A program made the translations under genes and the position numbers. DNA of 64,000 nucleotides, taken from NCBI GenBank assembly GCA_020073085.1, contig JAIQFV010000013.1, forward strand, positions 62,001 to 126,000, written 5' to 3'. Positions 1-10,320 of this stretch are shown here, one piece after another (the first letter of the stretch is position 1; every line of letters begins with the position of its first letter). The DNA is from Terriglobia bacterium. Lineage in GTDB: Bacteria; Acidobacteriota; Terriglobia; JAIQFV01. The notes under the pieces are model-generated. The model was not told the origin of the DNA. It searched no databases and was given only the letters and a program-made list of their open reading frames with translations.

Positions 1-18
1 CGGCTGTGCGCCCCTACA
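1..18. repeat. REP-like palindrome, truncated by window edge
   Basis: The first 18 bases are the right half of the dispersed palindrome seen complete at 12195-12220. They match the reverse complement of 12195-12212 exactly. The left arm lies outside the window. Confidence 0.6.
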
Positions 19-101
19 GCCCTCTTGAGACGGCGCTGAAAAAACGTTATCCTTAAACCTGCCGATCACAATTCCTTTCCCGACTGAAGAAAGATTGCTC
101 T

Positions 102-944
102 GTGACCCTTCAGACGCAACGAGAAAAAGCGGACTCTTTTCGCCGGCTTCATCAGGGCGGACCGATCCTGGTGCTCCCGAATGTGTGGGATGTGGCGAGC
201 GCGCGCATCGTTGAGCAGGCCGGCGCGCGGTCAATCGCTACCAGCAGCGCCGGAATCGCCTTCGCCCTGGGACATCCGGATGGACAGTACATCCGTTGCG
301 CCGAGATGGTGGAAGCGGTGGGCCGCATCGCCCGGGCGGTCGACTTGCCGGTGACGGGAGACTTTGAGGCGGGATACGGGAGGACGATCGAAGCCATCGT
401 TGAAAATGTCAGGGCTGTGATCGGGGCCGGGGCGGCGGGGATCAACTTTGAAGACGGGAAGGGAGAAACCATCCCCGAACTGGAAGATGTCAACCTCCAG
501 ACGGACAAGATCAAAGCGATACGCCAGTTGGCCGCGTCTATGGGCGTACCCATTGTAATCAATGCCCGCACGGATGTTTTCCTGGCGGGAATTGGGGATC
601 CGTCGGGCCGGTTCGATCACGCGGTCCGCCGGGCGAACGCGTACCGGAAGGCGGGTGCCGACTGCCTTTTTGTGCCGGGAGTGGTGGATGCCGATACCAT
701 CGCCCGTCTCGTCAAATTAATTGATGGGCCGCTGAATATCCTGGCGGGCCCGGGTTGCCCTGCAATCCCAAAACTGCAGGAGATGGGTGTCGCCCGCGTG
801 AGTGTCGGCTCTAAGCCGATGTGCGCGACGATGGGACTGGTCCAGCAAATCGCCCGCGAACTTCTGGAGAAGGGAACTTATACCTCCCTGGAAAGCCCTG
901 TTAATTACGCTTTCATGAACCAGCTTTTTGTGAAGCCTCATTAG
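102..944 (+). CDS. Isocitrate lyase/PEP mutase superfamily protein
   Basis: This 280-residue protein matches the PEP mutase / 2-methylisocitrate lyase-like superfamily of Mg-dependent C-C or P-C lyases. It shows the N-terminal LPNVWDVASAR segment, the metal-site block GDFEAGYG, INFEDG and the NARTDVF strand. I do not see the KKCGH loop of true isocitrate lyases. The substrate cannot be named; oxaloacetate decarboxylase-like or carboxyphosphonoenolpyruvate mutase-like activities are possible. The start is a GTG; no in-frame ATG fits the family N-terminus better. It ends with TAG, so TAG is a normal stop codon here. The TPR gene downstream is separated by 120 bp. The family is clear and the reaction is not. 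Confidence 0.85.
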   Translation: MTLQTQREKADSFRRLHQGGPILVLPNVWDVASARIVEQAGARSIATSSAGIAFALGHPDGQYIRCAEMVEAVGRIARAVDLPVTGDFEAGYGRTIEAIVENVRAVIGAGAAGINFEDGKGETIPELEDVNLQTDKIKAIRQLAASMGVPIVINARTDVFLAGIGDPSGRFDHAVRRANAYRKAGADCLFVPGVVDADTIARLVKLIDGPLNILAGPGCPAIPKLQEMGVARVSVGSKPMCATMGLVQQIARELLEKGTYTSLESPVNYAFMNQLFVKPH

Positions 945-1064
945 AGGCGTGCCTATCGACCCTGGATGGGTGCAAATTCGAAATGCAGTTCGGAGTTTTT
1001 GGCTCGGCGTTCATTCGCGTTCGTCTGTGTCCAATCGAACCTCAAGAATCCCTATAGAGTCATC

Positions 1065-1394
1065 ATGGAATCGGAATCCAAGATCAATGATTTCCTTGAG
1101 CTGGCAGAACTCACGCCCGAGGATGAACTGGTGCACTATGGTCTGGCGCAGGAGTACATGAAGGTCGGACAATTCCAGAAAGCAGTTGCTTCCCTCAGGC
1201 GCGTGATTGAACTCAAACCCGACTATGCCGCCGCCTACCGGGAGCTGGGAAAGGCCCTGGAAAGGGGTGGAAATCCCGAGGAGGCGAAGGACTCTTTCTT
1301 CGAGGGGCGTCGGCTGGCTGAACACCACGGTGATGGACAAACAGTCAAAGAGATCGATGTGTTCTTGAAAAGGCTGGAAAAGAAAAAGGATTAA
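1065..1394 (+). CDS. Small TPR protein
   Basis: This is a 109-residue soluble protein. It has about two and a half tetratricopeptide repeats, seen as LVHYGLAQEYMKVGQFQKA followed by VIELKPDYAAAYRELGKALE, and a lysine-rich C-terminus. TPRs are protein-protein scaffolds and no partner is visible. The frame is open upstream to 966. I chose the ATG at 1065 because the extra residues do not resemble a TPR and come from intergenic-looking DNA. The DinB-like gene follows 106 bp downstream on the same strand. Confidence 0.75.
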   Translation: MESESKINDFLELAELTPEDELVHYGLAQEYMKVGQFQKAVASLRRVIELKPDYAAAYRELGKALERGGNPEEAKDSFFEGRRLAEHHGDGQTVKEIDVFLKRLEKKKD

Positions 1395-1500
1395 GCACCC
1401 CGCCCGGTTCTGATCCGCGTCGGAGCAGGGTTCGTCTGTGATGATCTTCTCCCGGAACAGGAGATTGGATCTCGGACAGCAATTTCGAATGGAGGTTTCT

Positions 1501-2028
1501 GTGAGTGGACAATCAGAGGGCACCTACAATTTCTTGCTCGAGACCTACGAAACGGAGCTGCTGAAGATTCTTGGAATCTGGTCGTCTTTTCCTGAATCCA
1601 CCATGGATTTTCGGCCCCACCCCAAGTCGCGCACTGTCCTGGAACAAATGGAACATCAGGTTCAATCGGAGGGGCGCTGGATGAAAAACATGCTCGGGCT
1701 CGACACGGGCGACCCCAATCCGGCCCGGAGGAGCAAGACGGGCTTCATCGAGAAATACCATGCCGATGCCGGACGGCGGTTGGAGATGATGAAGGAGAAG
1801 TCAGACGCGTGGTGGCAGGGGATGACCACCTTCTTTGACGTGCCCCGGTCGCGGGCGTGGGTACTCACTCGAAGAATCACCCATTCCACCCACCATCGGG
1901 GGCAATTGGTGGTGTACCTTCGCCTGCTCAATATACTGGTGCCGTCAGTGTATGGACCGACAGCGGACACGGCGGATAAGGTAATCTATAGTTTTGCAGG
2001 GCCGGGGGAAGGGGTCGATCGAAAATGA
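1501..2028 (+). CDS. DinB-family four-helix protein
   Basis: This 175-residue protein is of the DinB/YfiT metal-binding four-helix type. The three expected metal ligands are visible: a histidine in EQMEHQV, and the HSTHHRGQ segment near the C-terminal helix. Members include thiol-dependent transferases, and many have no known function. The GTG at 1501 is chosen because GGAGG at 1491-1495 sits five bases upstream; the frame is open to 1438. The family is likely and the role is unknown. Confidence 0.75.
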   Translation: MSGQSEGTYNFLLETYETELLKILGIWSSFPESTMDFRPHPKSRTVLEQMEHQVQSEGRWMKNMLGLDTGDPNPARRSKTGFIEKYHADAGRRLEMMKEKSDAWWQGMTTFFDVPRSRAWVLTRRITHSTHHRGQLVVYLRLLNILVPSVYGPTADTADKVIYSFAGPGEGVDRK

Positions 2029-2103
2029 CGTCTCAGCGTCGGGCGTAGATCCAATACGATTGTTGGAAATAAAGTTAAAGGGGAAGCCTGTGAAATCTTC
2101 GCG

Positions 2104-2140
2104 GTAGGGGCGCATAGTCCGCCCGGGCGGGCGCCCCTAC
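2104..2140. repeat. REP-like palindrome between dinB-like gene and thiC
   Basis: A perfect 10-bp inverted repeat, GTAGGGGCGC at 2104-2113 and GCGCCCCTAC at 2131-2140, encloses a second small GC-rich palindrome. It belongs to the same family as the copies near 5338, 12195 and 12265. It lies between two converging genes and could also help end transcription, but there is no T-run. Confidence 0.7.
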
Positions 2141-2184
2141 GCTGAACAGTGCATCAATCTACAGCATTTTCAGTCACGTTCGTA

Positions 2185-4179
<1,995 letters not shown>

Positions 4180-4217
4180 TCACGCCGCCCTGGACGGGCT
4201 GAGGTGGGTATCCTCTT

Positions 4218-5318
4218 TCATTCCACCATGAGAATCAATTCGTTGAAAACCTCGTCAACCGTAAGTTGGGAGAGGGGGTTCTTCTGAAGGAATCGACAGC
4301 GGGCGCCCAGCGGCCGGTAGTGATCTGTGACTCCAATGCTGAACAGCCCCAGGGTCGGGGTTCCAACGGCGGCACTCAAATGCATGGGTCCGGTGTCGTT
4401 GCTTACGACCGCCGTGCAACGGTTCAACAACCCCGCGAGTTGCGGGATGGCTTCGGCACGGTCACCTGGCCCGATGGCGGCGACCGCGGTGTTTCCGTCC
4501 TCCTGCATGGCCCGAGTGATTTTTTGGCACAAGGCGGCCTCGTGGACAGCAGAAAAGTTCACGACGCCGGCACGACGCCCGTTTCTCCGGGCATGGCTTG
4601 AGATTCGACCGGCCAGATCGATGAAACGTTCCACCGGCCAGGTGCGAATCTCCCCGGAAGCCGACATCTGAAATCCGTACACCTCATCCAGCCCCTGCAA
4701 CCCATGTTCTTCCCAGAATTGAAGGGCCATGGCTTCAGCAGCCGGCGGCACTTTGAGACAGGGGATAACGGACTCGCGGGGGGGCAGACGTGAAAGATCA
4801 CCCCCTGCGGGGTCGGATGAGCGGAACCCCGCCACGGGTAAATGCAGGTTGTCCGGGGCAAGACTCTCGACCACCCTACGGAACATTTGAGCAACGAGAA
4901 GAGATTTATCTTCGGCCACCGGCGGGAGATTAAAGCAAAACCCCCAGTAGGGCTTTTGGAATCGCTTCAGGCCGACCCGCCACCGGGCCGCGGTCCAAAG
5001 GACGAGCAGCTCAGATTCGCGGAATCCGACCAGGTCAATCGCCAGATCAAATTTCCGCCTTCGCATTTCATTGGCAAACTGAAAAATTCTGCGAATCGAC
5101 GAAAACTTGCTTCCATCGCGCAGGGCCACCCGGTCCAAGGCGATGATCTCATCCACGGCCGGGATCATCTTCAGGACTGGCGCACAACGGTGTCCGGTAA
5201 GGTAGCTGATGTGCGCTTCGGGGAAAAGCTGGCGGCAAAGACGGACGGCAGGCTCTGAGAGAATGACATCCCCCAGACGCGCCCAGCGAACGATCAAAAT
5301 GGTTTTCGGTGAAATCAT
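4218..5318 (-). CDS. Glycosyltransferase family 9 (heptosyltransferase-like)
   Basis: This 366-residue protein is of the ADP-heptose:LPS heptosyltransferase fold (GT9). It has the N-terminal ILIVRWARLGDVILSEPAV segment, in which the GD precedes the acceptor helix. It also has the C-terminal nucleotide-sugar block VVSNDTGPMHLSAAVGTPT. Such enzymes add heptose or related sugars to lipopolysaccharide inner core at the cytoplasmic face. The presence of the gene supports a diderm cell. It lies 161 bp upstream of thiC on the same strand with no functional link. The donor sugar cannot be read from sequence. Confidence 0.9.
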   Translation of the reverse strand: MISPKTILIVRWARLGDVILSEPAVRLCRQLFPEAHISYLTGHRCAPVLKMIPAVDEIIALDRVALRDGSKFSSIRRIFQFANEMRRRKFDLAIDLVGFRESELLVLWTAARWRVGLKRFQKPYWGFCFNLPPVAEDKSLLVAQMFRRVVESLAPDNLHLPVAGFRSSDPAGGDLSRLPPRESVIPCLKVPPAAEAMALQFWEEHGLQGLDEVYGFQMSASGEIRTWPVERFIDLAGRISSHARRNGRRAGVVNFSAVHEAALCQKITRAMQEDGNTAVAAIGPGDRAEAIPQLAGLLNRCTAVVSNDTGPMHLSAAVGTPTLGLFSIGVTDHYRPLGARCRFLQKNPLSQLTVDEVFNELILMVE

Positions 5319-5337
5319 TCAGTTCAAGAAAAATGTT

Positions 5338-5363
5338 GTAGGGGCACACAGCCGTGTGCCCCT
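5338..5363. repeat. REP-like palindrome
   Basis: The stretch is GTAGGGGCACACAGCCGTGT followed by GCCCCT. The arms AGGGGCACAC and GTGTGCCCCT pair perfectly around AGCC. It is a variant of the copy at 12195. It sits in the 333-bp gap between the GT9 gene and the SPASM radical SAM gene, where I see no gene. Confidence 0.65.
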
Positions 5364-5651
5364 CAGTGGCTGAGTGATAGGGCGGTTTACAGACACCTCG
5401 AACTTGATCGACTGTCGGAAGGACGATCTGCATCCATCTTTCCCCTTGTGAACAGAGGCGCCACGAGGGCGCACGGTCCCTCCTGGCGGATGCCCATCCA
5501 GCCGGAGCCTTGATGTTAGGGAGAGGGAAAACTTTTGTCAAACGGCGGGGCGCCGGCGAGGGTCAAGAAATGGAACCGATGCGAGAACATTTAGACAAGC
5601 CCCGCGGTCAGGCATGGGAGGACTCTGTCGCGGTACAGGGGCTGGTAGAGC

Positions 5652-7292
5652 TTAATGCGAGGGGTTCGGACTGACCTTGGAGGGACGGCTCGAATCGACT
5701 GCCGGCATCTCTGGATGGGGATCCAGGCGCGACTCAGCGTCCATTGGAGAGGTCATTTTTGTTCGGCCACCCACGCCCACTTTTCGGGCTGTGGGTTCAT
5801 TCAAGATTCCCAATTCACGCTCGCCACGGGCGATGACCTCTTTCCACATATGCTCATTGTAGACGCACCCGGGGTCTCCCGCCTGGACATCTCCGGTATA
5901 GCTTTCAGCCCGGGCGCGGCAGCCACCGCAAAAGGAGCGGTAGTCACACACGCCGCAATGATCGCCGCGATCATCCCGGTCGCTCAAAATCGCTTCCAGG
6001 GGCTGGTTCCAGATTTCCGCGAAAGGGGTCTTGCGAAGGTCGCCGATCGTCCGCGTCGGCATGTAGACGCAGGGATTGACCTGGCCGTTGGGCTGGATCG
6101 AACAATAGCACCGATGAGCTCCGCAGCCCCCGATGTACTTGGAAACGACACGCGCCTGTTGGCCCCGGCCTGACCCGCCGTGCCCCATCGCCATCATGCC
6201 TTCGGGATCGCCGAACATCAGACAGGCCCGCCCGAATTGGGGCGCCGTCGACATGACGCTGATCCTTCCCTCGTTCAAGGTTTTTTGAAGGAGGATCAAG
6301 AGGGCTTCACGCTGTGCCGGCGACATGTCTTCATGGGCCATTTCGACGCCCCGTCCGACGGGAATGAAGTTGAAATGGACAAAAGTGTCCGCCCCGAGTG
6401 AAATGGCGAGGTCAATCATCTCCTGCGCATGCTCGACGGTATCGCGGGTGAAGCAGCAGGCAATTCCACATCGCATCCCCGCCGCACTCACATTCTTGAT
6501 ACCCTCAACGGACCGGGCCCAGGCCCCCTTCATCTGGCGAAAATCGTCATGGACGGCAGGATCAACGGAGTCTAACGAAACCTCCACGTATTTGACCCCG
6601 AGGGAAGCGAGACGTTCGCAGTTGCGGGGAGTGAGCAGGGTTCCATTGGTTGCGAGCGTCGCATACACCATCTTTTGTTGGGCTCGCTCCAATACCGCCC
6701 AGACATCGGGGTCGACCAGCGGCTCACCGCCCGCCAGGGCGATCAACGGAACGAGGTTTTCTGAAAGCTGGTCCACCACGCTCAATTTCTCGGCCCGGTT
6801 CAGCTCGTCGGAACCCCGCTTGTGAACCGCGTCCTGATAACAGTGCCGGCAAGACAGGTTACAGGCATTGGTGATGTTCCAGACCACCAGCAAGGGGGCG
6901 ATAAATCGCTGGGGGGCCAGCAGACCGTGAATGGCCACCGAACGCGCGGTGTTCAGGAGCGTCCGCGTCGTGGGCCTGTGATGAAAGACCTTCTCCACTG
7001 CCCGCTCGGGCGATATCCGGGTCCTGGCGATGAAGTAATCGATGGCTTTGTGGACCGGAGCATATTTGATCTTCTCATAAAGCGAGGCGTCAGGATTGCG
7101 GTAGGAATAGAAGATTTTTTCCATGGGCGTGTGCCCATTGGGACCCTGCGTCAAATGTTTCAGGATCCTCCGGGTAATGGGATGGCCGAGATACCCTTCA
7201 AATTCGTGGGGAGTGGCGGGCGCCGCCTGGGTCAGCTTGGAAACGGTTGGCCGCTTGGCGGTCTTGATACGAGTGCCGTCGGGGGTATACAT
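5652..7292 (-). CDS. Radical SAM/SPASM domain protein
   Basis: This is a 546-residue radical SAM protein. An approximately 135-residue helical N-terminal region precedes the radical SAM motif CNLSCRHC (Cys144, Cys148, Cys151), and the SAM-binding GGEPL follows. A cysteine-rich SPASM region (about residues 390-470: CGAHRCYC, CGVCDYRSFCGGC, DPGC) should hold auxiliary Fe-S clusters. SPASM proteins modify peptides or act in cofactor synthesis, for example the haem enzymes AhbC, AhbD and NirJ; the substrate here is unknown. It lies 111 bp downstream of the Tes-like gene on the same strand, so the two may be co-expressed and act in one pathway. The C-terminal ~50 residues are Pro/Ser-rich and look disordered. 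Confidence 0.85.
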   Translation of the reverse strand: MYTPDGTRIKTAKRPTVSKLTQAAPATPHEFEGYLGHPITRRILKHLTQGPNGHTPMEKIFYSYRNPDASLYEKIKYAPVHKAIDYFIARTRISPERAVEKVFHHRPTTRTLLNTARSVAIHGLLAPQRFIAPLLVVWNITNACNLSCRHCYQDAVHKRGSDELNRAEKLSVVDQLSENLVPLIALAGGEPLVDPDVWAVLERAQQKMVYATLATNGTLLTPRNCERLASLGVKYVEVSLDSVDPAVHDDFRQMKGAWARSVEGIKNVSAAGMRCGIACCFTRDTVEHAQEMIDLAISLGADTFVHFNFIPVGRGVEMAHEDMSPAQREALLILLQKTLNEGRISVMSTAPQFGRACLMFGDPEGMMAMGHGGSGRGQQARVVSKYIGGCGAHRCYCSIQPNGQVNPCVYMPTRTIGDLRKTPFAEIWNQPLEAILSDRDDRGDHCGVCDYRSFCGGCRARAESYTGDVQAGDPGCVYNEHMWKEVIARGERELGILNEPTARKVGVGGRTKMTSPMDAESRLDPHPEMPAVDSSRPSKVSPNPSH

Positions 7293-7365
7293 ATCGGGAA
7301 AATCCTTCTTCCATGTTGCTGTCTCGTGGGGGATTTTCTCGGGAGAGGCCCGTGTTTCTGTTGAG

Positions 7366-7390
7366 CAAGGCCGGCCAGTCGCCGGCCTTG
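7366..7390. other. Strong intercistronic hairpin between two radical SAM genes
   Basis: A perfect 10-bp inverted repeat, CAAGGCCGGC and GCCGGCCTTG, surrounds a five-base loop. It starts 13 bp past the stop of the Tes-like gene. No T-run follows on the minus strand, so it is not a standard terminator. It could protect or process the upstream transcript, giving unequal expression of the two genes. Confidence 0.6.
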
Positions 7391-7403
7391 ATAAATTCGC
7401 ATC

Positions 7404-9059
7404 TTAATGTGAGCCATTCTTTTTGAATGGCACCGAGTATTTCTTCTCGATCATTTCCCTGAACGTCGGCCCGGAATTGTACGCGCAGAACGGGTAAATG
7501 AGGCCGTTGGGCGCGGCATAGTGGATGATGCAGCGCTTCACGCGCTCGACATCGTAATTGTAAGCATCCATGAAGTGCATCCCGGCCACCATCAGCGTCC
7601 TGTATGTGAATGTGCCGTCATTGCCGCCGCGGCCGTATTTCTTGTCGGTCATCCCTTGCAGCGTCTGCAGGAACTTGGGGAAGGTCAACCCCTTGGGGGC
7701 GTACTCCGGTTTGAAGTACTTTTGCAGGGATTGCCACACCTTGATCTTGGTGAAGAACTTGAAGGTCGCTCGGGTCGTCTCGCGTGAGATGGCGTCGATC
7801 GCTTGCAGCATGGCGCCGATGTCGACAAAACGGGTGATGGGCACGGCTTCCTTGCGGTCTTCGCTGACGAACAAATACGTGCCGATGGAGCAGTGGGGAT
7901 GGCTGCTCAACTGGGTGGTCTCCTCGCCCTTGACGGCGCTGAGGAGCTTTGAAAACGGGGTGACGCAGGACAGCGGGAACCAGTCCTCGTAGCGATTCGC
8001 CAGGCCGGTCTGCTCCTCGACGCATCGGGCCACATCCGTCATTGTAAAACGCTTGGCTTCCCGTTCCCGCTTGGCAATGCGGCCGGTAAAGGCGACCGGC
8101 TGGAAGCTGATCGCACTCGTGCAATCCACGTTTTCGATGGCCAACTTGAGGATGTCGCCGATCTGGTGATCGTTCAGCCCCTTTACAATGGTGGGGACAA
8201 AGCAGATCTTCAATCCGGCTTTTCGGCAGTTTTCGATGACCTTGAGTTTCTGCTCATACAAGGACTCACCGCGCGTGCGCTTGTAAATGTCGTCGCAAAC
8301 CCCGTCGAACTGCAGATACAGGGTGTGCAAACCGGCTTCTTTGGCCGCCATGGCGAAATCTAAATCGAGGAACTTGATGCCATTGGTGGCCGCCTGGAGG
8401 TGGGAGAATCCCATTTCTTGCGCCATGCGCAGGATATCGAGGAACCGGGGGTGCAGCGTCGGCTCGCCGCCGGAGAACTGGACCACCCGGCAGGCGACCG
8501 GTCGTTCGTTGCGCAAGGACTGCAACATCTTCCGGATGTGCTCCAGGGAGGGTTCGTAAAGGTAGCCTGAAGCATTGGCATTGGCAAAGCAGACCGGACA
8601 GGTCAGATTGCAGCGGTTGGTGAGATCGACGTTTGCCAAACCGGTATGGGAGGTGTGCATCGAGCACAAACCGCACTGCTCGGGGCATCGGGTGGCGTTT
8701 GGGATTGCCGGATTGGATACGCCCCGGTTATCGCCAAAGTGCCAGCGCTCCATTTTGAGGTACATCTTCGCGTCGGAATAACAGACGTCCTTGACGTATC
8801 CGTGTTCGGGGCAGGTCTTCTCCATCATGACCTTGCCGTCCTCCTCGAATACCAGGGCGTCAATCAGCTGGGTGCACTCCGGGCAAATGGACTGAGTCAC
8901 CTTCGGCAGCCCCACATGGGGGGGGTCAATGCGCGCCCCCGTGTAGGTCGTCTTGGGTTGAATGACCTGGTGTTGTGCAAATTGAAACCGATCCTCTTTT
9001 TCCTCTGCCGATGGCAGGTCGATAGTCTGGGGTTGGTCCTGAATTGTCTGTGTACTCAC
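7404..9059 (-). CDS. Tes/MJ0619-like radical SAM enzyme (putative membrane-spanning lipid synthase)
   Basis: This 551-residue radical SAM protein has two CX3CX2C motifs: CPEQCGLC (Cys125, 129, 132) and CNLTCPVC (Cys150, 154, 157), followed by FSGGEPTLH. Ahead of them are Cys59, Cys62, Cys83 and Cys93 in a CPEC ... CPEHG ... C arrangement that fits a rubredoxin-like metal site. C-terminal cysteines (HCSIG, CIIHYAAPNGLIYPFC) could hold a third cluster. This layout is that of archaeal tetraether lipid synthase (Tes, MJ0619), which joins lipid tails by C-C bonds between methyl ends. Bacterial homologues are candidates for making membrane-spanning lipids such as iso-diabolic acid or branched GDGTs. 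The GTG start follows a GAGGAGGA ribosome site. The family is firm and the substrate is inferred. Confidence 0.82.
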   Translation of the reverse strand: MSTQTIQDQPQTIDLPSAEEKEDRFQFAQHQVIQPKTTYTGARIDPPHVGLPKVTQSICPECTQLIDALVFEEDGKVMMEKTCPEHGYVKDVCYSDAKMYLKMERWHFGDNRGVSNPAIPNATRCPEQCGLCSMHTSHTGLANVDLTNRCNLTCPVCFANANASGYLYEPSLEHIRKMLQSLRNERPVACRVVQFSGGEPTLHPRFLDILRMAQEMGFSHLQAATNGIKFLDLDFAMAAKEAGLHTLYLQFDGVCDDIYKRTRGESLYEQKLKVIENCRKAGLKICFVPTIVKGLNDHQIGDILKLAIENVDCTSAISFQPVAFTGRIAKREREAKRFTMTDVARCVEEQTGLANRYEDWFPLSCVTPFSKLLSAVKGEETTQLSSHPHCSIGTYLFVSEDRKEAVPITRFVDIGAMLQAIDAISRETTRATFKFFTKIKVWQSLQKYFKPEYAPKGLTFPKFLQTLQGMTDKKYGRGGNDGTFTYRTLMVAGMHFMDAYNYDVERVKRCIIHYAAPNGLIYPFCAYNSGPTFREMIEKKYSVPFKKNGSH

Positions 9060-9569
9060 TCACTCCTCCTCGAATTCGCATTCTGCGTGATCTGGATCGC
9101 ATCCCTGAGGGACCGCCTGAATCTAACCTGAGTTGAAGAAGAAGCCTCCCCCCGAGAATATGGAAGACTGGGTTTCGTTCAGATTTGGCAGCCGCCCGCT
9201 CGGCAACTGCGTGGCGATTTACGCCTAAAGTCAGCCGAAAGTTGGCTTGCGGTTTGGTCTCGAGACATCGTCTCCTTGGCCCCGATGGGGCAGGGCCCGA
9301 CCGAGGACTGAATTTTACAACGCCAGCGCGTGGTGTCAAGTGGTGAATTATCTTGAAGTTACAGCTAACGTCAACGTCAGCTTATGACATGATTCGTTGG
9401 CCACGTGATATAATTCTCAGTTTAGTTAGGTGGTGGAGAGTTGGTTCTACTTGCATTGGGGGAGAACGAGAAAACGTAAGAAGATGCCGCCGGCGTTTAC
9501 ATATTCGAGTAGCGTTCGTCTGTGCAAGTCCGTGTCCCAGAGAAATTTGAACCCCTTGGAGTCTTAAGA
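9060..9569. promoter_or_regulatory. 510-bp divergent intergenic region with a possible promoter
   Basis: The two flanking genes diverge, so promoters for both should lie here. On the plus strand a TATAAT box at 9409-9414 is preceded by ATGACA at 9384-9389 with a 19-bp spacer, about 155 bp upstream of the MBL hydrolase gene. I see no convincing matching pair for the minus strand and no gene in the gap. The segment 9508-9540 resembles short sequences near 1017-1035 and 12390-12418 (a CGT-rich, GTCCGTGTCC-like motif). Confidence 0.35.
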
Positions 9570-10301
9570 ATGATCTTCGAAACCTTCCCGGTAGGTCTAC
9601 TGCAATGCAACTGTGCCATCCTGGGGGATGAAGAAACGCGCGAAGCGATCGTCATTGATCCCGGCGACGAGGTCGAGCGTATCCTCGCGGCGCTGGAAAA
9701 GTATGACCTCAAGGCCCGCAAGATCATCAACACCCACACGCACATCGATCATGTGGGTGCCAACGCCGAATTGCGCGAGCGTACCGGTGCTGAGGTGTGC
9801 CTCCACAAGGCGGACGTATTTCTGCTCGACAACCTGAAAATGCAGGCAGCGATGATTGGCCTGCCGGCCCCACCCTCCTCAAAGGTCGATGCTTTCCTCG
9901 AATCGGGCGACGTGATTCAGTGCGGGTCAATTCGTTGTGGGGTGCTTCACACACCCGGACACACACCGGGCAGTCTTACCTTTGAAACAGAATGGATCGG
10001 CGGGAAAATGAAGGGAAGCGCATCCCTCGACCTTATCTTGTCAGAGTCGACGGGCGGATCGGGTGCTTCCAGAGGACGGATCGAAGTTCCCAGGCAGGTC
10101 CTCTTTACCGGCGACACGCTTTTCCAATCATCGATCGGCCGGACCGATTTGTGGCAAGGCTCATTCGAAACGATCATGGAATCGCTGGCCCGGATTCTGG
10201 GGAAATACGACGACTCTACCCTCGTCTACCCCGGCCATGGACCCCCAACCACGATCGGTCGGGAAAGGGAATCGAATCCGTTCCTAAAGGGGTTGGTCTA
10301 G
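9570..10301 (+). CDS. Metallo-beta-lactamase fold hydrolase (glyoxalase II-like)
   Basis: This 243-residue MBL-fold hydrolase shows the dinuclear metal motif THTHIDH (HxHxDH, residues 56-61). Later ligands are the His in TPGHTPGS, the Asp in FTGDTLF and the His in YPGHGP. The layout is that of the glyoxalase II/YcbL branch, which hydrolyses thioesters such as S-lactoylglutathione. The actual substrate is unknown. An insertion of about 20 residues rich in Gly/Ser lies between the TPGHTPGS and FTGDTLF motifs. The start is ATG 9570 behind TTGGAG. The convergent acyl-CoA dehydrogenase gene ends 19 bp away. Confidence 0.88.
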   Translation: MIFETFPVGLLQCNCAILGDEETREAIVIDPGDEVERILAALEKYDLKARKIINTHTHIDHVGANAELRERTGAEVCLHKADVFLLDNLKMQAAMIGLPAPPSSKVDAFLESGDVIQCGSIRCGVLHTPGHTPGSLTFETEWIGGKMKGSASLDLILSESTGGSGASRGRIEVPRQVLFTGDTLFQSSIGRTDLWQGSFETIMESLARILGKYDDSTLVYPGHGPPTTIGRERESNPFLKGLV

Positions 10302-10320
10302 GACCACTATCCCGGCTGCC

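Noticed and set aside
7366-7390. Rho-independent terminator after the Tes-like gene
   Set aside because: The hairpin is strong, but no T-run follows on the minus strand, so it is listed only as an intercistronic hairpin.
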